From an uncultured Alphaproteobacteria bacterium (GTDB taxonomy: Bacteria; Pseudomonadota; Alphaproteobacteria; HIMB59; GCA-002718135), in NCBI GenBank assembly GCA_902595805.1, contig CACJRM010000001.1, positions 1 to 64,000 of the forward strand: a stretch of 64,000 nt of DNA, written 5' to 3'. Both the position numbers and the translations under genes were made by a program. This document shows positions 35,227-44,095 of the stretch, one piece after another. Position 1 is the first letter of the stretch. The number at the start of each line of letters is the position of its first letter. The notes below the pieces were generated by a model that was not told the DNA's origin, did not search any database, and was given only the letters and a program-made list of their open reading frames with translations.

Positions 35227-36417
35227 ATGGATAATATTAAATTAGATTTTCAAAAACATATTGATGCTGGCAGATGTAATGGAGCTGAATGGATAATAAA
35301 TCATAAAAATAATATTTATCATGAAGTAATTGGTTACAAAGATTTGAAATTAAAAAATAAGCTCAATAAAAATTCATATTATAGAATATGGTCAATGACA
35401 AAGCCAATTATTGGTTTTGCAGCAATGCAATTAATTGAAAGAAATTTTCTATCTCTTGATGATACTATAGATAAACATTTATCTGATTTTAAAAATTTAA
35501 AAAAACTTACTAGCATTGAAAGTAACTTAAAAAATACAACTTCTCTAGAAAATCAACCCACTGTTAGACAACTTTTACAACATACAGCAGGCTTTACATA
35601 TAACAGTAGTGATAATTTTTTAGCTAAAGAATATGAGGATATAAGTTTATTTCATTCTGCATCTTCAAGTTTGGAGGAAGAGATTAGTAAAATTTCTGAA
35701 TTACCTCTGTTATATGAACCTGGTTCAAAATGGCATTATTCTATATCTATAGATGTTTTAGCAAGAATCATAGAAGTTGTAACAAAAGATAAAATTTTTG
35801 ATGTTTTAAACGAAAATATTTTTTTACCTTTAGAAATGAATAATACAAATTTTTATATTGATGAAAATAGTAATAGTCAGTTAGTTGAAACATTTGAATA
35901 TAATAGTGATAAATTAAAACTAACAAATTTAAATTACGATAAAAGAAAGTTAATATTATATGGGTATCCAACAAATAATAAAAATTATTCCAGAGGAGGC
36001 CATGGTTTGTTTTCTACAGCTGAAGATTATGAAAAATTTGCTACAATGCTTATCGATGGTAAAAATAAAAATGGAAAAGAGCTTATTAATTCTCAAAGTT
36101 TAGAATTAATGCGAAATAATTCTTTAAATAAAGAGTTATTTCCAATTGAAATTACATCAATTAATACAAATAAAGATGAAGATTATGAAAATGATCTGGA
36201 TGGGTATGGTTGGGGTTTAGGATTTAGAGTGTTAATGAATAATACTTCTCAAAATAAGTTTGGTCCAGTTGGAGAATTTGGATGGTCAGGCTATGCCGCT
36301 ACTTATTTTTTGGCAGATCCAAAAAATAATTTGTCAGCTGTTTTAATGATGCAAATTTTAGATGCTGATAAGAATATTAAAAAAGATTTTTACAATAATA
36401 TCTTTAAAAATTTTTAA
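35227..36417 (+). CDS. Serine hydrolase of the class C beta-lactamase/esterase (EstB) superfamily
   Basis: The 396-residue product has the Ser-x-x-Lys motif SMTK near residue 56 (IWSMTKPIIGF), the Tyr motif WHYSISIDVLARIIE and the C-terminal block RGGHGLFSTAEDYEKF. No signal peptide is seen, so a cytoplasmic esterase, lactonase or amidase is more likely than a resistance enzyme. It is followed in TAATG overlap by an EamA transporter gene. In this island it may hydrolyse an ester or lactone of the sugar substrate. Confidence 0.88.
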   Translation: MDNIKLDFQKHIDAGRCNGAEWIINHKNNIYHEVIGYKDLKLKNKLNKNSYYRIWSMTKPIIGFAAMQLIERNFLSLDDTIDKHLSDFKNLKKLTSIESNLKNTTSLENQPTVRQLLQHTAGFTYNSSDNFLAKEYEDISLFHSASSSLEEEISKISELPLLYEPGSKWHYSISIDVLARIIEVVTKDKIFDVLNENIFLPLEMNNTNFYIDENSNSQLVETFEYNSDKLKLTNLNYDKRKLILYGYPTNNKNYSRGGHGLFSTAEDYEKFATMLIDGKNKNGKELINSQSLELMRNNSLNKELFPIEITSINTNKDEDYENDLDGYGWGLGFRVLMNNTSQNKFGPVGEFGWSGYAATYFLADPKNNLSAVLMMQILDADKNIKKDFYNNIFKNF

Positions 36418-37277
36418 TGAACATGAAATCAAATCCATATACTTATGGAATAATTTTAACTCTTTTAACTTATTTATCTTTTGGTATTTTAGATACAATT
36501 CAAAAAACAGCAGTTCAATATCACTCTGTTTTTGTATTATTATTTGTTAAATTTACTTTCTGTTTTATTTTTTCTTTTTTTATTGCAAAAAAAAATAAAG
36601 TTAAAAAATTTTATCTTTCAAATAATTACAAAATACAAATAACTAGATGTATTTTATCTGTATGTGAATCTTGTTTTTTTGTATTGTCTTTTAGGCACTT
36701 AGCTCTGGCAGATGCTCACACAATAGGATCTTTGGCCCCCGTTTTAGTTTTAGTTTTTTCTTATTTTATTTTAAAAGAAAAAATAAATGTAGCTACTTGG
36801 TTAGCAATTGGTGTAAGTTTTTGTGGAGTTATTCTAATTATGCGACCTGGACTAACTATATTTAATCCATATCTAATTATCCCATTATGTGCTGCTTTTT
36901 TCTATTCACTATTTCAAATAGCAACAAGATTAAATGCTAAGTATGATGATAATGAAACTATGTTATTCTACAATGGCCTTATAGGTGCTATCATTACATT
37001 TGTACTATCACTTTTTTTCTGGCAACCTCTACATTCATTTTCTTTTATCTTTTTTATTTTTTTGGGTATCTTTTTTTGTACTGGTTTATTTTTACAAATT
37101 AAAGCATTGAGTATAACGCCAGCAAGTATTTTAGCACCTTATAATTATACTATAATTATTTGGGGAATAATTTTTGGCTTATTAGTGTATGGAGAAATCC
37201 CAGATATATTTACAATAATAGGAGCAATCATTATTGTTTCATCAGGAATATTTATATTTAGATATTCTTACAGGTAG
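36417..37277 (+). CDS. EamA/DMT-family membrane transporter
   Basis: A 286-residue protein with ten hydrophobic helices in two EamA repeats, including the RCILSVCESCFFVLSFRHLA and ALSITPASILAPYNYT segments, typical of the drug/metabolite transporter superfamily. It probably exports or imports a small metabolite across the inner membrane. Translation overlaps the serine hydrolase (TAATG), and the kinase gene follows at 50 bases. Confidence 0.9.
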   Translation: MNMKSNPYTYGIILTLLTYLSFGILDTIQKTAVQYHSVFVLLFVKFTFCFIFSFFIAKKNKVKKFYLSNNYKIQITRCILSVCESCFFVLSFRHLALADAHTIGSLAPVLVLVFSYFILKEKINVATWLAIGVSFCGVILIMRPGLTIFNPYLIIPLCAAFFYSLFQIATRLNAKYDDNETMLFYNGLIGAIITFVLSLFFWQPLHSFSFIFFIFLGIFFCTGLFLQIKALSITPASILAPYNYTIIIWGIIFGLLVYGEIPDIFTIIGAIIIVSSGIFIFRYSYR

Positions 37278-37326
37278 TTTTAATTTCTTTGTATCAATTA
37301 AAAAATTAATGTTATAAATTTACTCT

Positions 37327-38811
37327 ATGTTTATTGGAATTGATCTTGGAACTTCATCAATCAAAATGATTTTAATAGATCAAAATCAAAGCATCCTTGC
37401 ATCTGCTAATTCAAGTCTTACTGTACAATCCCCTAAAGATGGTTTTAGTGAACAAAATCCACAAGAATGGATTGACTCAACAATGGAATGCTTGGAGGCT
37501 TTAAAAACAAAAAAACCAAAAGAATTTTCACAAACTATTTCAATAGGAATATCAGGTCATATGCATGGAGCTACGTTAATAGATAAGGATGGAAATGTTA
37601 TTAGACCATGTATTCTTTGGAACGATACAAGATCATATCAAGAGTGTGAAGAATTTGAAAAACAAAATTTTGATGTACGATCAATCACAGGAAATATTAC
37701 CATGCCTGGTTTTACTGCACCAAAAATAAATTGGATAAAAAATAATGAAATAGATAATTTCAAAAAAATTTTTAAAGTTTTACTCCCTAAAGATTATTTA
37801 CGATTTGTTCTTACTGGTGAATTTTTTTCTGAAATGTCAGATGCATCTGGAACATTATGGCTAGATATCCAAAAAAGAAAATGGTCCAATCAGCTTTTAT
37901 CTTGCTCATTTTTAGAAGAAAAACATATGCCAGATCTAGTGGAAGGTAATGAGCAGACAGGATTTTTAAAAAAAGATTTAAAAGAGAAATTTAATTTCAA
38001 TAATAATGTTAAAGTTGTGGGTGGAGCAGGGGATAATGCTGCCGCAGCAACTGGTATGGGTATAATAAATAAAAATCAATCATTTATATCTCTTGGTACT
38101 TCAGGCGTTTTTTTTACCCCCACTGAAAATTTTTTAAGTAATACTGGTGATGCAGTACATTCTTTTTGTCATTGTTTACCAAATAAATGGCACCTTATGT
38201 CTGTTATGTTAAGTGCAAGTAATTGTTTAGATTGGATTTGCGCTATTACCAATACTTCAATTGCTGATACACTTAATAATGTAGAGCAATTTTATAATGA
38301 TAAAAATTCTATAAAAAATTCATCATATTTTTTACCTTATTTGTCTGGAGAAAGGACTCCACATAATGATCCGCATATTAGAGGTTCACTCCATTCTATA
38401 AAAACAACTACAAATGTAACAGATTTACAGTATGCAGTAATTGAAGGTGTCAGTTTTGGAATATTAGATGGAGTAAATTCTATTTTGAAAGTTAATAATA
38501 ACTTTGATAAAATATTTATGGTTGGAGGTGGTTCAAAAAGCTCATTTTGGATTGAATTGCTTGCAGCACTTTTAAATAGAAAGTTAAGTGTTTGTGCTCA
38601 AAGCGAATTTGGTGCCGCACTTGGTGTTGCAAGATTAGCTATGTATCAGGATGCTACTATTGATAATAAAGAAAATATTATTAGAGAAATAAAAATAAGT
38701 AAAACTTATGATCCTAATGAAGATAGCATTGATCTTTTATTACAAAGGTATTCAATTTGGAAAGATTTATATAACAGTAATAATAAAATTGCTAAAAATT
38801 TTAATTTTTAG
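37327..38811 (+). CDS. xylB: FGGY-family sugar kinase, xylulokinase-like
   Basis: ATP-dependent kinase with an actin-like fold, 494 residues. Motifs are IDLGTSSIKMILID at the N-terminus, GISGHMHGATLID (substrate contact as in XylB), GAGDNAAAATGMG and LGTSGVFF, and the C-terminal FMVGGGSKSSFWIELLAALL adenosine motif. Length and the GHMHG motif favour D-xylulokinase over glycerol or gluconate kinase. It completes the sugar island; no xylose isomerase lies adjacent, though the isomerase-like protein at 11687 might be relevant. Confidence 0.88.
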   Translation: MFIGIDLGTSSIKMILIDQNQSILASANSSLTVQSPKDGFSEQNPQEWIDSTMECLEALKTKKPKEFSQTISIGISGHMHGATLIDKDGNVIRPCILWNDTRSYQECEEFEKQNFDVRSITGNITMPGFTAPKINWIKNNEIDNFKKIFKVLLPKDYLRFVLTGEFFSEMSDASGTLWLDIQKRKWSNQLLSCSFLEEKHMPDLVEGNEQTGFLKKDLKEKFNFNNNVKVVGGAGDNAAAATGMGIINKNQSFISLGTSGVFFTPTENFLSNTGDAVHSFCHCLPNKWHLMSVMLSASNCLDWICAITNTSIADTLNNVEQFYNDKNSIKNSSYFLPYLSGERTPHNDPHIRGSLHSIKTTTNVTDLQYAVIEGVSFGILDGVNSILKVNNNFDKIFMVGGGSKSSFWIELLAALLNRKLSVCAQSEFGAALGVARLAMYQDATIDNKENIIREIKISKTYDPNEDSIDLLLQRYSIWKDLYNSNNKIAKNFNF

Positions 38812-38831
38812 TAAATCTATCTTAAAAAAAA

Positions 38832-39395
38832 TTATTCTTTAAAAAGAAAAATATTTGCCTTTATCTTTATTTTATCTTTGAGGATTGTTGTATTTTTCCA
38901 ATTACCAGTGCCTATTTTAAAGTCATTTCTAGAAAAAGATATTTCACTTTTTACCTGAACCAACTCACTGGCCAATTTTATTACTTCAATATTAATAGGA
39001 ATATTTTGACTTCTTCCTTTTATTGTTAATTCACCCATTAAATTAATTTTATTGTCTTCATAATTAAATTTAAAATTATTTGTATCAATAAGACCTAAAG
39101 GATATTTTTTAGCATCAAAAAAAACTTCACTAAGAACTAAATCTTTATATCGTTTATAATTTATATCTAAACTATCAATTCTAACATTTATAAGAGCTTT
39201 ATTATTATTTTGATTGGACAAATCTAAGGAAACAAAACCATCAAATTCATTAAATTTACCGATAACATTTTTCGTTAACAAAACTGGAACTTCAAATTCT
39301 ATACTAGAAATATTTTTATCAATAGTCCATAAATCATTAGCTGCACTCTGGTTACAATACAGAAATATAAAAAATAAACTAAATATAACTTTCAA
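38832..39395 (-). CDS. YceI-family periplasmic lipocalin-like protein
   Basis: The 187-residue protein has a signal peptide (MKVIFSLFFIFLYCNQSAA) and the YceI pattern: WTIDKNISSIEFEV near the start, KNVIGKFNEFDGFVSLDL, and MGELTIKGRSQNIPI. YceI proteins bind polyisoprenoids or other amphiphiles in a beta-barrel. It overlaps the rnhA stop by 17 bases and is the last gene of the ispH-thrB-rnhA operon. The ligand is unknown. Confidence 0.88.
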   Translation of the reverse strand: MKVIFSLFFIFLYCNQSAANDLWTIDKNISSIEFEVPVLLTKNVIGKFNEFDGFVSLDLSNQNNNKALINVRIDSLDINYKRYKDLVLSEVFFDAKKYPLGLIDTNNFKFNYEDNKINLMGELTIKGRSQNIPINIEVIKLASELVQVKSEISFSRNDFKIGTGNWKNTTILKDKIKIKANIFLFKE

Positions 39396-39807
39396 TATAT
39401 TTCCTTGCTAGCTCATCAGCTTTCTCATTAAATTCGAAACCAGCGTGTCCTTTAACCCATTTCCATGTTACATTATGTTTATTAATTAGATTATCTAATT
39501 GCATCCAAAATTCTTTATTTTTCACTATTTTTTTTGTTGAAGTTTTCCATCCATTTTTTTTCCAATTTGTAATCCATGATTCAATACCATCCTTTACATA
39601 TTTGCTATCGGTATAAATGATTAATTCTTTTTTTATCTCAAAATATTCCAGCGCTTTTATTGCTGCTGTAAGTTCCATTTTATTATTAGTTGTGTGTTGA
39701 TCACCACCATTTAATAAAATTTCTTTATTATTATCTAATATCACGACACCCCATCCACCTATACCAGGATTCCCAGAACATGCGCCATCTATATAAATAT
39801 TAATCAT
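39379..39807 (-). CDS. rnhA: Ribonuclease HI
   Basis: Degrades the RNA strand of RNA-DNA hybrids. The 142-residue enzyme shows the catalytic acids in IYIDGACSGNPGIGGWG (Asp), MELTAAIKALE (Glu), IYTDSKYVKDGI (Asp) and the final NEKADELARK (Asp), plus the KGHAG histidine region. It lies downstream of thrB with a one-base overlap, the usual alphaproteobacterial ispH-thrB-rnhA order. Confidence 0.97.
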   Translation of the reverse strand: MINIYIDGACSGNPGIGGWGVVILDNNKEILLNGGDQHTTNNKMELTAAIKALEYFEIKKELIIYTDSKYVKDGIESWITNWKKNGWKTSTKKIVKNKEFWMQLDNLINKHNVTWKWVKGHAGFEFNEKADELARKYIESYI

Positions 39808-40757
39808 TATTCGAAAATATCATTTTGTTGATGCCATCTTAAAATATTCAAATATTCAAATGGATCTTTTTTAACAACTACTGCATCAGGCGGATGAAAA
39901 ATATAATCGTGCACTCTCGTACATAATATTCTAACAGCAGCAGCTCTTAATAAAATATTTAATGATTTCTTTTCAATATCACTTAAGTCTCTCAACTTTT
40001 GATATTCCCCAAGAATTATTAAACAGTTCTCTTTGTTAAAGTATTGTCCATTTTCACTAAAACACCAATCATTAATAACTATAGCTAAATCGTAAATATA
40101 AAAATAATAACATGCAAAATAGAAATCTATTACTCCAGAAATTTTTTCATCTTTAAAAAAAATATTATCTCTAAACAAATCAGCATGTATGACACCACAA
40201 GGAATATTTGTTGGCCAATAATTTTCTAAATAGTCTAATTCATTTTTTAACAAATACATTGTTTCATTAAACTTTTCGGATTTATTATTAAGGCACTTTT
40301 TGTAAATTTCTTTCCAATCCTGTAGATCTAAACTGTTAGGTCTTTTTTCATCAAAATTTATGGTAAGATTGTGTAAATCAGCAACCATTTTTCCAACTTC
40401 TCTACACATTTCAGAGTTAGGTTCTTCAATACTTTTACCTTCTAGAAAAGATATTATTACAGCTGTTTTATTTTTTATTCTTTTTAAAATTTTTCCATTT
40501 TTATCTGAGATAGCTTTTGGACATTTAAAATTATTTTTATTTAAAAAGTTTTTTAAATTTATAAAAAAAGGTAATTCTTGCTCAGTTACTCTTTTTTCAA
40601 ATATTGTTAAAATATATGGTTGATTATTACAAAAAATTTTAAAATTTGAGTTCTCTATCCCATCTACAATTTCTTCAAAGCTGTCTAAATTTCCAATTGA
40701 GTATTCAGAAATAAAGTTTTCAATATCTTCTTTAAGTAATTTAGTAAAGACTGCCAT
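39807..40757 (-). CDS. thrB: Homoserine kinase, APH-fold type
   Basis: Phosphorylates homoserine for threonine synthase. At 316 residues it belongs to the aminoglycoside phosphotransferase-like ThrB of alphaproteobacteria, not the GHMP type. It begins MAVFTKLLKEDIENFISEY, and the catalytic loop is GVIHADLFRDNIFF followed by the metal-binding VIDFYFACY. It is encoded between ispH and rnhA, as in many relatives. Its pathway partner thrC is far away, at 6044-7420. Confidence 0.95.
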   Translation of the reverse strand: MAVFTKLLKEDIENFISEYSIGNLDSFEEIVDGIENSNFKIFCNNQPYILTIFEKRVTEQELPFFINLKNFLNKNNFKCPKAISDKNGKILKRIKNKTAVIISFLEGKSIEEPNSEMCREVGKMVADLHNLTINFDEKRPNSLDLQDWKEIYKKCLNNKSEKFNETMYLLKNELDYLENYWPTNIPCGVIHADLFRDNIFFKDEKISGVIDFYFACYYFYIYDLAIVINDWCFSENGQYFNKENCLIILGEYQKLRDLSDIEKKSLNILLRAAAVRILCTRVHDYIFHPPDAVVVKKDPFEYLNILRWHQQNDIFE

Positions 40758-40760
40758 CTT

Positions 40761-41702
40761 CTATACGTTTAGTTTTTGCGGCACTTTAAAAAATACATCT
40801 TCTTTTTGGTAAGATCCTTCATTTATATGTATTTCAAAATTTCTTTTCAAATTATCAAGAAGTTTTTTAACAAGTACTTCTGGCGATGATGCACTTGCTG
40901 TTATTCCTATATTTTCAGATTCTTGAAATATATTTAAATTTAAGGAATCTACATCTTCTACTAAAATAGCTTTTTTTGATCCATAATTTTTTGCTACTTC
41001 AACTAATCTTAGGGAATTTGATGAGTTACTCGCACCAATTACTAAAAAATAATCACATTGATTCGCTATCTTTTTAACCGCTTCTTGTCTATTTGTCGTA
41101 GCATAACAAATATCATTTTTTTTTGGTTCTATGACATTATTAAAATGTAATTTTATCTCTTTTATTATATCTTTTGTATCATCTACTGATAGCGTTGTCT
41201 GAGTAACATATGCAATCTCATCATTTTGGTTTAAAGGCAATTTTTTTACATCTTCAACTTTTTCTACTAAATGAATTTTTTTATCTGTTTGCCCCGTAGT
41301 TCCAATAACTTCAGGATGATTTCTATGACCAATTAAAATTACTGGCAGATTTTTTTTATCAAAATTTTCAACTTCTTTATGGATTTTGCTAACAAGCGGA
41401 CATGTTGCATCATAATATACTAAATTTAAACTTAATGCTTCCTCTGGGACTGCTTTAGGAACACCATGTGCAGAAAAGATAACTGGCCTACTTCTATCTT
41501 CAATCTCATTTAATTCTTCTACAAAAATAGCTCCCTGTGATTTGAGATTTTCAACAACAAATTTATTATGCACTATTTCATGACGAACGTATACGGGCGC
41601 TCCATATTTTTTTAGAGCACCCTTTACCATTTCTATAGCCCTATCTACACCTGCACAAAATCCCCGAGGTCCTGCAAGAAATATATTAAGTTTTTTTGTC
41701 AT
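40761..41702 (-). CDS. ispH: 4-hydroxy-3-methylbut-2-enyl diphosphate reductase
   Basis: Last step of the MEP isoprenoid pathway, a [4Fe-4S] enzyme. The 313-residue protein has the cluster cysteines in AGPRGFCAGVDRAIE, DATCPLVSKIH and KNDICYATTNRQ, the EIVHN and SAHGVP histidine motifs, and VIGASNSSNSLRL near the C-terminus. It heads the ispH-thrB-rnhA operon. The 112-base gap before it separates the F0 operon end; I see no clear terminator there. Confidence 0.97.
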   Translation of the reverse strand: MTKKLNIFLAGPRGFCAGVDRAIEMVKGALKKYGAPVYVRHEIVHNKFVVENLKSQGAIFVEELNEIEDRSRPVIFSAHGVPKAVPEEALSLNLVYYDATCPLVSKIHKEVENFDKKNLPVILIGHRNHPEVIGTTGQTDKKIHLVEKVEDVKKLPLNQNDEIAYVTQTTLSVDDTKDIIKEIKLHFNNVIEPKKNDICYATTNRQEAVKKIANQCDYFLVIGASNSSNSLRLVEVAKNYGSKKAILVEDVDSLNLNIFQESENIGITASASSPEVLVKKLLDNLKRNFEIHINEGSYQKEDVFFKVPQKLNV

Positions 41703-41814
41703 CCAAATTTGTTACCATTAATTTTGGTTACTTAATAATACTATAGATTTTGAAAATCTTTTAATATTAAATTATTAATATTGTAAGTAGATTTTGGAAT
41801 AACTAAATATACTA

Positions 41815-42300
41815 CTAGTTCTTTAGAACAGAGTTAAATTCAGTAATAGATTCTTCAATTAAAGCAGATTTTTTATCCTTACTAAGATTTTGAAGTAGAA
41901 TATTTCTAGTAGCCTCTATTGCAACACTTGAAATATAACTTTTGATAGAATTATTAGTATCTCGAACTAATTGTTCAATTTTATTTTCTGCCAATATTTT
42001 TCTTTTTTCAATTTGATCAGTTAATTTAGTGGTGGATATATCTTTCAATTCAGCAATTCTTTTCTCAGATTCTAACTTTAGATTTTGTATTTCTTTCTCT
42101 ACTTTAGATTCTCTCTCCCTAAGTTCATCCAAAGCTTTTTGAGCCTCGTTTTTTAAATTCTCAACTTCATCTATTTTATTTTTTATATCTTTTATTTGTG
42201 CATCTAAACTAGATGTAAGAATTTTTCGTACTGGATTAAAAATAGCTGCAATAAATAATATAAAAGATACCGCTACCCAAAATTGAGGATCAGAAAACAT
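41815..42300 (-). CDS. atpF: F0 ATP synthase subunit b
   Basis: A 161-residue peripheral-stalk subunit with one N-terminal membrane helix (FWVAVSFILFIAAIF) followed by a long charged coiled coil (about 30-125). It pairs with the b' gene just upstream, overlapping it by one base. The last gene of the F0 operon; the F1 genes are not in this window, in line with the split F0 and F1 operons of alphaproteobacteria. Confidence 0.92.
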   Translation of the reverse strand: MFSDPQFWVAVSFILFIAAIFNPVRKILTSSLDAQIKDIKNKIDEVENLKNEAQKALDELRERESKVEKEIQNLKLESEKRIAELKDISTTKLTDQIEKRKILAENKIEQLVRDTNNSIKSYISSVAIEATRNILLQNLSKDKKSALIEESITEFNSVLKN

Positions 42301-42791
42301 TAGTTAAAATTACCTTTATGTGTTTCAATAACTTTATTAAGTTCATTGTCTGATAATTCTATATCTGTGATTTTCCCAACAGTCAGTTTTGTAATATTAG
42401 CTATTTCATTGTTAATATTTTTCATTTGATCATCTTTACTTTTTAAAATTTCTTTTTCTGCATCAGAAACTTTTTTTTCTAAGTCTTTATCAAGTGAAGA
42501 AAGTTGAGAAGAAACATCTTCTTGTAAAGAATTGATTGTTTCTTTAATTTTCTCATCTGTTTCTAGTTTAGCCTTATTGATTTGATCATTAATTTTTTTT
42601 TCAATTTCCATTGCCTGTTCTTGAAGCTCTTTTGCTGAAGATAAATTCTCATCTATTTTATTTTGCCTTTTCTCTAAAACTGTAGCTATTCTTGGAAGAG
42701 ATACCCTCCATAAAAACACAAATAGAAAAGTAAAGAATACAGCTAACCAAAAGAGCTGTGAAACAAAAAATTCTGGATTTAATTGAGGCAT
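42300..42791 (-). CDS. atpG: F0 ATP synthase subunit b'
   Basis: The 163-residue second b-type subunit, recognisable by PQLNPEFFVSQLFWLAVFF, one membrane helix and an extended lysine/glutamate-rich coiled coil. Alphaproteobacteria and photosynthetic bacteria carry b and b' heterodimers instead of a b homodimer. It lies between atpE and atpF in a compact operon. Confidence 0.92.
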   Translation of the reverse strand: MPQLNPEFFVSQLFWLAVFFTFLFVFLWRVSLPRIATVLEKRQNKIDENLSSAKELQEQAMEIEKKINDQINKAKLETDEKIKETINSLQEDVSSQLSSLDKDLEKKVSDAEKEILKSKDDQMKNINNEIANITKLTVGKITDIELSDNELNKVIETHKGNFN

Positions 42792-42808
42792 TAATTAATT
42801 ATTATGAT

Positions 42809-43033
42809 CTATCCAAACAAAATAACTAACGCAATAACTAATGCGAAAAGTGCAATCGCTTCAACTAATGCGAAACCTAACATTGTCATTGTAAAAACTT
42901 CACCTCTTGCTGCTGGATTTCTTCCAACTGCTTGAATAAAAGATGAGAAAATATTCCCAATTCCAATACCTGATCCAATAACACCGATAACGGCTAGACC
43001 CGCTCCGATTACTTTTGCTGCTTCAATTTCCAT
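42809..43033 (-). CDS. atpE: F0 ATP synthase subunit c
   Basis: Proteolipid of the rotor ring: 74 residues, two helices and the loop AVGRNPAARGE. The ion-binding glutamate is in MLGFALVEAIALFALV. The residues around it (no Gln in helix 1 ligand position or Ser/Thr after Glu) suggest proton rather than sodium coupling. A GGAGG ribosome site precedes the ATG. Confidence 0.97.
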   Translation of the reverse strand: MEIEAAKVIGAGLAVIGVIGSGIGIGNIFSSFIQAVGRNPAARGEVFTMTMLGFALVEAIALFALVIALVILFG

Positions 43034-43051
43034 AAGTCCTCCTATTTTAAA

Positions 43052-43786
43052 TTAATGTAAATGATAAGCATCGTTAATATATAAACACGTCAGTATTGCA
43101 AACACATATGCTTGCAAAAAAGCAATTAAAATTTCTAATCCTGTTAAAGCTACAATGAAAGCTAAAGGAAAAACTCCAGTAAAAAATGGCATGGAAACAA
43201 CAAAGCCTGCAAACACTTTTAGTAGTGTGTGACCAGCCAGCATGTTTGCAAATAATCTAACTGATAAACTTATAGGTCTTGATAAATAAGAAATTACCTC
43301 AATGGGAATAAGCAGTGGATGCATGTAAAACGGTACACCAGGTATATAGAAGAAAGTAAAAAATTTAATACCATGGTTAATAAATCCAAGAATAGTTACG
43401 CCAATAAATACAACTGCTGCTAATGCAAATGTAACAATGATGTGACTCGTAAAAGTAAATTGATATGGTATCATTCCAACCATATTTCCAATTAGTACAA
43501 ACATGAATAAAGAGAAAACAAATGGGAAATATCTTTTTCCATTATCCCCAACTGTATCAGAGAGTAACTGAGCAATAAAATTATACATAAGCTCTGAGAT
43601 AAGCTGCATCCTAGAAGGGATAATTGATCTTGTGTTCACTGTTAAAGTTAAAAATAGAGTAATCACTAAAACAGTAATTAGCATTGCAAAAGATGAGTTT
43701 GTGAAAGAGATGTTATAACCTCCAAGTTCAATATTAGATATTGGATCTATTTCGAACTGTTTTAGAGGACTATCTTTTGCGGCCAT
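43052..43786 (-). CDS. atpB: F0 ATP synthase subunit a
   Basis: Stator channel subunit, 244 residues, with five to six helices. The essential arginine lies in RPISLSVRLFANMLAGH and the C-terminal GLEILIAFLQAYVFAILTCLYINDA is conserved. It begins with a short cytoplasmic stretch SPLKQFEIDP typical of alphaproteobacteria. It sits between atpI and atpE. Confidence 0.97.
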   Translation of the reverse strand: MAAKDSPLKQFEIDPISNIELGGYNISFTNSSFAMLITVLVITLFLTLTVNTRSIIPSRMQLISELMYNFIAQLLSDTVGDNGKRYFPFVFSLFMFVLIGNMVGMIPYQFTFTSHIIVTFALAAVVFIGVTILGFINHGIKFFTFFYIPGVPFYMHPLLIPIEVISYLSRPISLSVRLFANMLAGHTLLKVFAGFVVSMPFFTGVFPLAFIVALTGLEILIAFLQAYVFAILTCLYINDAYHLH

Positions 43787-43807
43787 AATTGATATTGAAT
43801 ATTAAAA

Positions 43808-44095
43808 TTACCTTTGCTTTTCAATGCGACGCATTACACGATAAACGTTCAAAAATCCAGCTAATGCGCCAAATATGAAGAAAATAATTAAGCCTATTGG
43901 TTTAGTATTAAAGTAATTATCCACAATAAGCCCAATTCCAACTCCAACCACTAGTGCAGCTATAATTTCTGTACTAATTTTAAAACCAAATCCTGCACCA
44001 CTTTCTTTTTTTTTAATATTAGGTTCTTTATTTTGATTATCTAAATCATCAATTTTTTTACCTAATTCTTCTAAATTTTTATTTTTATAATTCAT
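43808..44095 (-). CDS. atpI: AtpI-family ATP synthase assembly protein
   Basis: A 95-residue protein with a charged, Asn/Lys-rich N-terminus and two membrane helices (ISTEIIAALVVGVGIGLIVDN and LIIFFIFGALAGFLNVYR). This is the AtpI-like form of alphaproteobacteria, thought to help c-ring assembly or magnesium handling. It overlaps the smc stop by 11 bases, tying the F0 operon to smc transcription. Confidence 0.9.
   Translation of the reverse strand: MNYKNKNLEELGKKIDDLDNQNKEPNIKKKESGAGFGFKISTEIIAALVVGVGIGLIVDNYFNTKPIGLIIFFIFGALAGFLNVYRVMRRIEKQR

Noticed and set aside
35227-36417. Antibiotic-resistance beta-lactamase
   Set aside because: No signal peptide is seen, and it sits in a catabolic region; the SxxK/Tyr motifs equally fit EstB-type esterases.
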